Below, piece by piece: positions 6,950-13,580 of a stretch of DNA of 13,580 nt. Source of the stretch: Larix sibirica (lineage: Eukaryota > Streptophyta > Pinopsida > Pinales > Pinaceae). Under the pieces are notes generated by a model, which did no database searches, had not been told where the DNA came from, and was given only the letters and a program-made list of their open reading frames with translations. Position 1 is the stretch's first letter. The number at the start of each line of letters is the position of its first letter. A program made the position numbers and the translations under genes. The stretch covers positions 29,536-43,115 of the forward strand of contig NWUY0300020363.1 in assembly GCA_004151065.3 (NCBI GenBank). Reading direction: 5' to 3'.

Positions 6950-8300
6950 GTGAAGGAAATAACCCTTCCAGATGGAAATCTAACTACTAACTTTGATGAA
7001 ATAAATAATTCTTCCAACATCCTCTTTCAATCCCTTTGCATAGAGGTAGGTGAAGGGGAACTTGTTGTAATCAATGCAATGTTGGAACACATCCCTCCAT
7101 CTATCCATGAAGCAACCAAATCCTCTCTAGTCAAAGATATAGAAGATAGAGAAATCATTGAGGCCATTTTGGGACTAGCCTTTGATGAAGCCCCTAGCCC
7201 AGATGGTTTTACCATCCACTTGTTTAGAGAATGTTGGCACATTGTGAGTGCAGCTTTGAAGAAAATGCTAAGATATGTTAAAAATAAATGCAAAGTGGGG
7301 GGAGGGACCAACTCCTCCTTCCTTTATTTCATTGCCATGGAAGAAAACCCCATATATTTTGCAAGGTTTCAATTGATCTCTTTGTGCAAATCCACCTACA
7401 AAATCTTCACCAAGATCATGGCCAACAGGATAAAAAAGATTTTGCCTTGAATCATCTCTGACAACCAAGGGCATGTTATGCATAAACAACAAATATTGAT
7501 AACGTCTTACTAGTCCAAGAAGCGATCCATTCAAGCAAAGATCGCAATGATATATGGATGCTAGTAAATATTGATGTGGCCAACACATTTGATTGAGTAA
7601 GACATTCTTTTATGTTCAAATATATGCACAAATTTGGCTTTGAAACTAAATTCATTGAGTGGGTTAAAGATTTCATTTCAAACCCTTGGATTTCTCAGTT
7701 AGTCAATGATTTCCCACCTCATTATTTAAATCCACTAGAGGCCTTGAATAGGGTTTCCCTCTTTCACCACCGGTGTACATCATAATGGAAGAATACTTGA
7801 GCATGAAGACAGAGAAATAAAGAACCAATGGAAATCTACCAGGCATCACAATCACAAGATGGGTCGAATCCAAGAATCATTCCCAGTTTGTTGACAATAC
7901 CTTGCTGCTCAGAGGACCCTCCGCTATCATTGCTTCTTGTTTTTTATATGTTTTTGACCCCTTCCTCAAAACCTTGAAGGTGTAATCAATGAAGGAAAAA
8001 GAATGATATGTGTCCACAACATCAACCCCAATACATTAGGGGAGATAACCAAAATTATGCTATTTGAAAGCATTGATTCTTAATGAAGTTTTAGATACTT
8101 TAGGATTCCCATCTCTCTTCATTCCCCCCACCTCAAATAAATGGCTGGACATCATTAGAAAAATCAAGAGAAAGCTCCAACAATGGGGAGCACAATGGCT
8201 CAATCCAGTAGGAAGGACAATTCTCATAAAGTCTATTCTATCAACGCTTCCAATTTATAGATGCTCATCTCTATTGGCTCCAAAAGGGATTGTGATGTAG
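6950..8300 (+). pseudogene. LINE reverse transcriptase domain, catalytic motif altered
   Basis: Reading across frames gives DEAPSPDGFTIHLFRECW, FQLISLCKSTYKIFTKIMAN, RIKKILP-stop-IISDNQG, DNVLLVQEAIHSSKDRND, NIDVANTFD-stop-V (first catalytic Asp at 7573-7575), STRGLE-stop-GFPLSP, SQFVDNTLLL at 7881-7910, and a thumb with TSNKWLDIIRKIKRKLQQWG and ILIKSILSTLPIYRC. These are the standard non-LTR RT blocks in order. The usual FADD box reads FVDN, so the second catalytic Asp of that pair is Asn. The polymerase would be inactive even without the stops at 7448, 7594 and 7749. Confidence 0.92.
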
Positions 8301-8805
8301 ATAACTCAAGAAATCTGAAAATTTCTCTAGTGGGGCGGTAAATCCAACACCAAGAAATACCACTTATTGAACTAAAACATCATGAGGTCATCTAAAGACA
8401 AGGGTGAGTTGGGCATAAAATATCCAACTATGATGGTTATTGCTCTTGGAGTAAGACTTTTATGGTGTTTAATCATTGACAAGATGGAATGGTGGCAAAA
8501 AGTTATTTTCAAAAAATAATTCCATGGAACTAGGAACAGGTGCATTAATTGGCCGCTACATGATAAAGGAGGATCACATATCTGTAAAATGTTCAAGGAT
8601 GTAACTCCCCTCATAGAATCTAATCTCGTGTGCATTCTAAAAAATAGGAAATAAATCCAAATCTAGACCGATGGCACACTCAGCAAGCCACCTAGCTCAA
8701 AATCAATATTTATCTTTGCTTTGAATTTGGATGGAGGGAGAGAATATAACAAATATGCATGACATATCTAAATGGTTCGATGATGGAAAGTGATGGACAA
8801 GATGG
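8301..8805 (+). pseudogene. LINE ORF2 region between RT thumb and zinc-binding domain
   Basis: In-frame pieces include KFLWWGGKSNTKKYHLLN, a SSKDKGELGIKYPTMM segment (family S--KGGLGIK) and EWWQKVIFKK, then CINWPLHDKGGSHI and FKDVTPLIESNLV. Stops occur at intervals of roughly 20 to 40 codons. The equivalent part of the minus-strand LINE (2347-3060) shows the same FLW-G and GWGIK landmarks. Confidence 0.75.
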
Positions 8806-9210
8806 GTGCTCCCGTCACTGCTCAATGCCCCCCCTCATCTCAATAAATTATCTTATTCTCTACTCATTGGCCTCTCTAAGTGTGCACCAATAAACCATAT
8901 CTCATATTCAAGAGGTTGGGGTGCTTCAAAATATACAGTAAAGATGGGCTATGACCAAGAAATTCACTATACTCCTCTTTCACTATGGTATGGACTATGG
9001 GCTAAAGTTTGGCATGGCGATTTCCTTCCCAAAGTCAACATGTTCTGGTGGGTTCTTGTTCATGGGAAAACTCTTACTGTAGACATCCTAAGAAAGAAAG
9101 GCATACAAGGTCCTTCTTGATGTGTCCTTTGCCAAGCCACCGAATAAACTCAACACCACCTCTTCTTGGAATGTACCTACACTAAATTGGTCTGGAAATG
9201 GATTTTCTAG
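8806..9210 (+). pseudogene. RVT zinc-binding domain (zf-RVT) of LINE ORF2
   Basis: The frame contains GASKYTVKMGYDQE, YGLWAKVWHGDFLPKVNMFW, WVLVHGKTLTVDILRKKGIQ, a TGA at 9118-9120 (family Arg), CVLCQATE, a TAA, then HHLFLECTYTKLVWKWIF. The Y-LW-KVW, LPKV--F-W, HGK-LT-D-L, CXXC, H-F--C and VW order is diagnostic of zf-RVT. Both CXXC cysteines (9121-9123, 9130-9132), the His and the final Cys (9172-9174) are kept, unlike in the minus-strand LINE. Confidence 0.88.
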
Positions 9211-9625
9211 TAGATTAAAGACATGATGATCCCTCCAACAAGCTGGAGAACAATGTTCACAGTTTGGCATAAACATGACAAAGGAACTTTCAAAGACAAG
9301 CCCCTTCTCAAATGGTCCTAGAATTCAACCCCAAAATTAATCTGTTGGAAGGATGAAGAAAATCATATCTCACCAAGAAAGATAACATCCAAGGATAACA
9401 ACTTCAATACCCAAAGGTCTAATGGTGGAAATCCTAAGTGCAAAGGGTATAAGTGGGAAATCCCAACAGTGTTTAGATAGCATGGAAAGAAGTTGGTTGT
9501 AAAATTTCATCCCCTTAGGGAGATTTGTTATGAAAAAACGTATCCTAAATTTGGGCGTCTCCAAGCAATGGAAAATCAAACTTGAAGGAGATGAATTTAC
9601 AAACTAGTAGAGGAATTAGAAAAGC
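9211..9625 (+). pseudogene. LINE ORF2 linker between zinc-binding and RNase H domains
   Basis: Translation is readable in pieces: IKDMMIPPTSWRTMFTVWHK, FKDKPLLKWS-stop-NSTPK and, in another frame, WKIKLEGDEFT just before RNase H. No other coding signal was found on either strand in this interval. Confidence 0.6.
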
Positions 9626-10062
9626 CATATTTTATTTTTCGATGGAGCCTCAAAGAAACAATCCAAGGGTGGAAGGTGTGGGGGGATCATCCTCGACCTC
9701 AATGGAAATATTAAGAAATTCTATGAGTGGGGTATAGGAACAACCACAAATAACCAGGTTGAAGCTCATGCACTCCTACAAGGCCTAAGATAGGCTTCTT
9801 CTCTACATATTAACATTGTTATTGCCATCAAAGACTTAATGATAAGCATAAGGAAAATGAACAACGCAAAAATCCCAAAAGATGTTAATATGGCGAGAGT
9901 TATTGCCAGAATCAAGCAAGAGAACTATTCTCAGAGATTGAATTCCTTCACGTCCTAAGGAGAAGTAACCATGAGGTGGATAAGCACAAAAACAGTGTTG
10001 TTTCCCTCACAATTAGGGAATTAAGAACGCATAAGGGGATTATCCACTGTCATGTCCCCTAA
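9626..10062 (+). pseudogene. RNase H domain and C-terminus of LINE ORF2
   Basis: Frame 2 reads ILFFDGASKKQSKGGRCGGI, GNIKKFYEWGIGTTTNNQVE, AHALLQGLR-stop-ASSLHIN and IAIKDLMISIRKMNN. After a frameshift near 9930 it continues LFSEIEFLHVLRRSNHEVD in frame 1. The acidic positions are all present: Asp in FDGA (9641-9643), Glu in QVEA, Asp in the position of GDS (here KDL), and Asp in HEVD. This domain is better preserved than in the minus-strand LINE, but a TAG and a frameshift still break it. TAA 10060-10062 is the probable original ORF2 stop. Confidence 0.85.
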
Positions 10063-10315
10063 CCCATTCAATCATATTCTTTCAAAATGTATTGGAAGTG
10101 CAAACTATATCTAGGATTCTTTTGGTGAAACTATTCTAGAAGCTTCTTTAGAAACTCCTAAGCGAAGGAAAACATCGATCTTTGGAATAAATTTGTGAAA
10201 ATATGGTTTGAGGTCACAAGTTAAACCTGTTTCACCTCTATTTGAATTTCTCTACTTGTACAGTTCAACTACAACATTTGATAATTAAAATACACCTATT
10301 TTTGTTATAAAAAAA
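10063..10315 (+). other. 3' UTR and oligo-A tail of plus-strand LINE
   Basis: About 250 bp without coding signal follow the ORF2 stop and end in A7 (10309-10315). A similar 3' UTR length (about 280 bp) and a short A tail are seen in the minus-strand LINE. The sequence after the tail (ttattcaaag) was compared with the region before 3939; no convincing duplication was found. Confidence 0.55.
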
Positions 10316-11850
10316 TTATTCAAAGAAAATCCACATTACTAAGCTAGAGCTTGGCTCCTCTCATGGCGATAATAGGAGGTGGGAGCACCCTTGACTTCTC
10401 CCCCTCTTCTTATTTCTCTCTTGAAGCATTGGCCTTTGAGGCCATTGTGAATGCAACAATGAAAAATGTAGAGACCTCTTGCTTAGCTCCAAGGCACTTC
10501 ATAGAAAATTTGGATGGAATTCCCTATGTCAAGATCCCATTGAAATCCCCCATCAATCCAGAATGGGTCATTATATAATTTTCCATCTGTTTTGGTTCTT
10601 TCTGAATAAAAAAACTAGAGTCGTGGACTTGTAGGACTCATTTGAGTGGCAGGTCAATTTTTGGTGATTTTGGGTTATGAAATTTACATATCCTATTTGG
10701 GGCATTAAATGGTCATTTTTGGGGTCAAAAGTTTGTGAACAAAATTGGCATCCATTTGACATTGTTATACTCATTTAAAACTTTCCAACAATGAAAAGAT
10801 CACCTCAATTGGAGTTTGTATTAAGAAGTAATTCCTCCCACAAGTTGAACCATGCTTTAACTACCATAGTATTGAGTGAATGCCATGTCAAATCCCATAA
10901 CTCCCACATGTGGAGCTAGAAGCTCCAAAAGCCTACCCTAATCAAGGGTTAAGTCATGCAAAAACCACAACCCTCACCCACGCAGGGTTCACTCATTGGA
11001 ACCTATGGCATATCACATATGTTCATGGGGTATTAAAGAATATTGCTAATTTCATTTCTATCTCACAAAATTTAAGTGTTAATACCCCCTCCGAATGCAT
11101 GTTTCCAAATAAAATAATGCTTATTTTCACCAAATATTGCAAGTAACACTTTTTTGCAACACTTTTTATACCCCTTATTATTTCTAACCCTTGTTCATGT
11201 TGGTCCCAATATTTTGTATGTTTATCTTACATCTACTTTATAAAATGTTGTTTAGCATATGCTACTTGAGCTTTTAGTTAGAAGCATCAAACATGTTCCT
11301 TAAGAATGAAAAGACCATTACATCTTTAGATCCCTCTATTTTGAAATTTGTGGTAATTTCATTGCTTATTCGAATATTTTCATGGTTCATTGAAAATTTC
11401 TATAATGTATAAGGACTATAGATATATCACATTGCATCTTTATGAGATGTTTCACTTCTATACAAAAAAATCACAAAGAGAGATGTCCTAGGCCACATGT
11501 CAACAAATTTGAAACCCCTAAATATGAACCCACATGCTATGAATTTGGTTTGCTAGTGAATTCTTTGTAAGCTAGCCCTAGATGACTGTTAATACATGTT
11601 AAATACTAGTCCAGAAGGAAAGGAAGGGGTTATGTTCCTATTGTATTGAATTATTGTTCCATAGTTTAGCAGAGCAAAGGAGTGGGACAATGTGAGTATA
11701 AGAATGGAAATAGAAGATCATGTAGCAATTATTCATGCCATAATGTATATTGCAATTCCATAGTGAGTCCATCTTTCTTTGTATTTGCATTTTATACCTA
11801 AAAAGGAAAATGCAAGGCATAGTCCTCACATTCTAGCTAGGTTTTTCAAT
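10316..11850. other. No recognisable gene, intergenic repeat-like DNA
   Basis: Only short reading frames occur here, none with recognisable domains. The longest near 10363-10578 (MAIIGGGSTLDFSPSSYF start, ending PINPEWVII) and 10910-11146 match no family I know. A short perfect hairpin (tggagct-aga-agctcca, 10911-10927) has no T run after it. The block 10770-10830 (ctttccaacaatgaaaagat, then a cctcaattggagttt string) resembles phrases common in non-coding parts of plant retrotransposons, but this is only an impression. Confidence 0.5.
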
Positions 11851-11899
11851 ATTGAGCTTTTTAGTGTACATCTTTTTTTATTGAAGAATGCCAATACCT

Positions 11900-11917
11900 G
11901 ATATTCTGAAGAATCAA
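11900..11917. repeat. Target-site duplication, 5' side of the 1.26-kb retro-insert
   Basis: gatattc-tga-agaatcaa matches 13182-13199 (gatattc-cag-agaatcaa) at 15 of 18 positions. The three differences are contiguous and all transitions. The partner copy follows the A7 run at 13174-13180 after a single base. Confidence 0.6.
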
Positions 11918-12356
11918 ACCCAAATGCGGGTGCAAACTGACAGAACATCAAACATGTGGCAAGTGACGCAGCCATGTGATGAGAGGAGTGGATGTATAAG
12001 AAGAAATGGGGGTTTAATGCAAAGGAGAGGCAACATCATTATAAATCCGGTGGTCTATAATTCAAGTATAGAGGGAGTTATGAGAACTGGTGGAAGAGTC
12101 CAGAAGCGAATGAGAGGGGAATTCTAGGCGTGGGGAATTTATGGTCTACGTGATGCCTGATCTCCCATGAGTACAAGGTCCTATAATGATGTGTGGACTT
12201 GTTGTGAAATTGTCAACATAATTAACAACTCATGTGAGGTTATTTAAGAACTGTGTCTATGCTTGTGCCGTGTGCATTAGTTGGAAGGTGGCTATTTTTG
12301 GGAAGATTGTTCGACCTCAAAGTAAGAGAAATCCTATAGGAGAAGGGATAAGGAAT

Positions 12357-12902
12357 ATGGATACCAAGGAGGCGGGGAAGGAAGTTGTGTCTGAATTCCC
12401 AAAGAAGTCGAATAGGGAGCAACTTCATGCTGCTCAGGTGGCCTGGTTATATAAGGCGACAATCCCCCAAAAAATTCAGGAAGAAATTGAAGGGGTTGAT
12501 TATGACATGTGGGATGAGTTGGAGGTTGGTAAACCTGTGGATGATTTTGCTACTTTAGAAGGTTATATTCAAGGCCCGAGCACCACCTATTCTAGGATGG
12601 CTCTGTACGAGAGGTCGGTGGCTCTGTCCTGGGTGGTAAAGGGGCTCCTGGGGCACGTTTTGCTGGAGTGAGAAGAAAAGAGAAAGGGTGATGAGGTTCC
12701 AACTCATTTATGAAAATTCCACCACGATGAAACCCACCTAATTCATAAGAAGATAGATGTTATCACTCATCATTTGGGCATTCCCTTCCTATCGTGGCAA
12801 GTGGGAAAGGATGGTTCGTCGACTTCAGCTCAACCTACGGGATTTGGAGGAGGGTCCGTGAATTGTCAATTTCCCTTAGTGTTTTTTCATTCTGTTGTTT
12901 GA
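12357..12902 (+). pseudogene. Unrecognised reading frame of about 180 codons with two TGA breaks
   Basis: I do not recognise the protein. The frame is open upstream to 12234 (GTG), but ATG 12357 (MDTKEAGKEVVSEFPKKSNR) is the first Met after which the sequence looks coding. It continues with QVAWLYKATIPQKIQEEIEG, VDYDMWDELEVGKPVDDFAT, YIQGPSTTYSRMALYERSVA and LSWVVKGLLGHVLLE up to TGA 12669-12671. The same frame then goes on with EEKRKGDEVPTHL, a second TGA (12711-12713), a His/Ile-rich segment (KIDVITHHLGIPF) and a Ser/Gly-rich end, closing at TGA 12900-12902. Both internal stops could be single CGA-to-TGA changes. The first part is acidic and helical-looking, with no signal peptide or membrane segment. 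Low stop density and higher GC than the surroundings suggest real coding ancestry. It lies inside the segment with an oligo-A tail, so a processed copy of an unidentified gene or an element-encoded protein are both possible. Confidence 0.5.
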
Positions 12903-13173
12903 TTTTAGTTAATCCCATGAGGCCCAATAGATGGAATTATGTGGTTTAGATGAGTCTCACCATCGGGCTTAGTCGTTTATGTGTGTCTACTAAGTAATAG
13001 TCAGAGGGTAAAGGTGTTTTGAAAGCCTGTATCTGCTTTGTTTTCTCCTATGGGGGAGGGGTATTTTTCGTGTCATGAAACTATAAGGGATCTATGTTAT
13101 GTTGAATGGGAATTATGGTCAGTAGAAAAATGTAACCTTTTAATTGAAAGTTAATATATAGTTAGTTACTTAC

Positions 13174-13180
13174 AAAAAAA
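13174..13180 (+). other. Oligo-A tail of the retro-insert
   Basis: A7 preceded by ttagttacttac and followed, after one base, by the 18-bp duplication. Its position directly inside the duplication is what retrotransposed copies show. Confidence 0.55.
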
Positions 13181-13181
13181 C

Positions 13182-13199
13182 GATATTCCAGAGAATCAA
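13182..13199. repeat. Target-site duplication, 3' side of the 1.26-kb retro-insert
   Basis: Partner of 11900-11917 (15 of 18 identical; the differences are three adjacent transitions). Confidence 0.6.
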
Positions 13200-13274
13200 G
13201 GTATGGCAAAAAACAAATCCATTCAAGCAATATATAGTCAAATTTGGCTCCCAATGAGCAAGTGTCACAAAGAG

Positions 13275-13319
13275 AGATTTGAACCCGGATGAGGAGGATA
13301 ATAACATTCATCCTAGCCA
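13275..13319 (-). promoter_or_regulatory. tRNA-like Pol III internal promoter (A and B boxes)
   Basis: On the minus strand ggttcaaatct (13275-13285) matches the B-box consensus GGTTCRANNCC at 10 of 11 positions, and tggctaggatg (13309-13319) matches TRGYNNARNNG at 10 of 11. The spacing of 23 bp is slightly short for a tRNA gene. No cloverleaf can be folded, so this is not a tRNA; it suits a SINE head. Confidence 0.45.
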
Positions 13320-13334
13320 CCCCATCTACACTTA

Positions 13335-13580
13335 ATTGAGCTTCATAATATACATCATGTCTTCATTATGTAGGTAGTATTTAATGTTTTAGCTTTTTTA
13401 ATTACATTCTCTATTTTAGTAATTTAAACACTATACTTATAATATTAAATAATAATAATAAATAACTATATCATAATTGAAGATAACTTCATAATATTTT
13501 GCAAAAACTTTGAAAAAATTATTATACTTATCTTAATCAATGACCAACTAAATTACAAGTTGAATCATACATTCAATCTA
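13335..13580. other. AT-rich end of window, nothing recognised
   Basis: AT-rich sequence with a short imperfect AAT microsatellite (about 13447-13466). No reading frame or RNA gene is visible. Confidence 0.6.

Larger units (their letters stand above)
5418..10062 (+). pseudogene. LINE ORF2 (endonuclease, RT, zinc-binding, RNase H), decayed
   Basis: This is the coding remnant of the LINE replication polyprotein. It starts at ATG 5418 (MKMIYWNFCGMG, where the endonuclease N-terminal pattern is MK-L-WN-RGLG) and its likely original stop is TAA 10060-10062. Without the insert at about 5785-6181 the frame would be about 1,400 codons, a normal size for plant L1 ORF2 with RNase H. Domain order is endonuclease, a connector with YWFIKSRNLWLYLGDRNTSF, RT palm and thumb, zinc-binding and RNase H. 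All three frames contribute. Several stops fall where the family has Gln or Arg: TAG 5523 in LLQE, TGA 7594 in FDRV, TAG 7749 in RQG and TGA 9118 before CVLC. That points to C-to-T decay of CAG/CAA and CGA codons. No domain is intact. Confidence 0.9.
3939..10315 (+). mobile_element. Nearly full-length but dead plant L1-type LINE with ORF1 and ORF2
   Basis: The order of recognisable parts is a possible ORF1 start (MEVSSGGGDPPP, 3939), a DUF4283-like region, a CCHC zinc knuckle (4636-4677), the ORF2 endonuclease start (MKMIYWNFCGMG, 5418), the second endonuclease block (6182-6440), RT (about 6950-8300), the zinc-binding domain (about 8960-9210), RNase H (9626-10020), a stop at 10060-10062, and about 250 bp of 3' UTR ending in A7 (10309-10315). 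This is the complete arrangement of a plant L1-clade element, which copies itself by endonuclease nicking and target-primed reverse transcription. It cannot be active: every domain has stops or frameshifts, the RT active site is changed, and about 400 bp of unrelated DNA splits the endonuclease. The 5' boundary is not fixed; I found no convincing target-site duplication. Confidence 0.9.
11918..13181 (+). mobile_element. Retro-inserted segment with oligo-A tail and orphan reading frame
   Basis: A 1.26-kb segment is bounded by the imperfect 18-bp duplication (11900-11917 and 13182-13199) and ends in A7 (13174-13180). These are the marks of LINE-mediated retrotransposition of an RNA. It contains a comparatively GC-rich coding-like region (12357-12902) and then about 270 bp of UTR-like sequence ending ttagttacttacaaaaaaa. 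No RT, endonuclease or RNase H motif is visible. It may be a processed pseudogene, a non-autonomous element or the fragment of an unfamiliar LINE. Confidence 0.5.
11860..13334 (-). mobile_element. Possible tRNA-derived SINE, interrupted by a later insertion
   Basis: On the minus strand the segment 13334-13182 starts with tRNA-like sequence (A box 13309-13319, B box 13275-13285). Skipping the retro-insert (11918-13199, counting one copy of its duplication), it continues 11917-11873 and ends cttcaataaaaaaa, an A7 tail on the minus strand (T7 at 11873-11879). The 9-mer attgagctt (plus strand) lies on both outer sides, at 11851-11859 and 13335-13343, as a target-site duplication would. The reconstructed element would be about 190 bp, in the plant SINE range. 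The two ends were found independently of each other, but the 9-bp duplication is short and the A-box match is imperfect. Confidence 0.35.

Noticed and set aside
7027-7676. Three overlapping minus-strand frames of 66 to 106 codons
   Set aside because: All are antisense to the RT domain, whose plus-strand reading is well supported by ordered motifs.
10363-10578. Plus-strand frame of about 70 codons starting MAIIGGGSTLDF
   Set aside because: No family recognised, no supporting context, and length within chance expectation; kept only as a note in the 10316-11850 entry.
10911-10927. Perfect 7-bp hairpin, possible terminator
   Set aside because: No T run follows it and the context is not bacterial; such short hairpins occur by chance.
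10910-11146. Plus-strand frame with a HGVLKNIANFISISQ segment, slightly reminiscent of Copia protease-region phrases
   Set aside because: The resemblance is too short, and no flanking gag, integrase or RT motif was found.
11888-12127. Plus-strand frame of 79 codons (MPIPDILKNQ start)
   Set aside because: Its start lies outside the inferred insertion edge at 11918, so it crosses a junction; composition and residue pattern do not look coding.
13261-13334. Possible tRNA gene on the minus strand
   Set aside because: A and B boxes are present, but no cloverleaf with acceptor and anticodon stems can be drawn.
1-13580. CRISPR array, prophage, operon or defence-system content
   Set aside because: The repeats are neither regularly spaced with unique spacers nor near any such gene; all recognisable coding remnants are plant LINE type.

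Overview
This window looks like repeat-dominated nuclear DNA from a land plant. I see no intact host gene. The evidence is two decayed plant-type L1 (LINE) retrotransposons whose ORF2 carries an RVT zinc-binding domain and a C-terminal RNase H domain, the DUF4283-like plus CCHC design of ORF1, and very AT-rich flanks with short repeats. The wording of the RT and RNase H regions reminds me of gymnosperm LINEs, but that is an impression I could not check.

Layout: 1-910 is AT-rich, non-coding DNA with two sets of short direct repeats (40-326 and 551-731). From 913 to about 3520 there is a degenerate tandem array of roughly 70-78 bp units, split by a 5'-truncated LINE on the minus strand (1111-3389) that keeps only the RT thumb, zinc-binding and RNase H regions. 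Its oligo-A tail and an imperfect 21-bp target-site duplication define both ends. After about 400 bp of AT-rich spacer comes a nearly full-length LINE on the plus strand (about 3939-10315) with ORF1 (DUF4283-like domain and CCHC knuckle) and ORF2 (endonuclease, RT, zinc-binding domain, RNase H). It is dead: it has many stops and frameshifts, a damaged RT catalytic motif, and an insert of about 400 bp inside the endonuclease. That insert contains a 140-bp near-tandem duplication with the only ambiguous base (n, 5922) exactly at its junction.

10316-11850 holds no gene I can recognise. From about 11860 to 13334 I infer a nested structure: a SINE-like element on the minus strand (tRNA-like A and B boxes near 13309 and 13275, tail near 11873) interrupted by a 1.26-kb retro-inserted segment (11918-13181). 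That segment has its own oligo-A tail, an 18-bp imperfect target-site duplication, and an unrecognised, comparatively GC-rich reading frame of about 180 codons (12357-12902) broken by only two TGA codons. 13335-13580 is AT-rich and appears empty.

The regions do not form a working system. They record successive retrotransposon insertions followed by decay, with several stops consistent with C-to-T change. The items most worth a second look are the orphan reading frame in the 11918-13181 retro-insert, the possible assembly artefact at 5922, and the insertion scars that can be read directly from the sequence.
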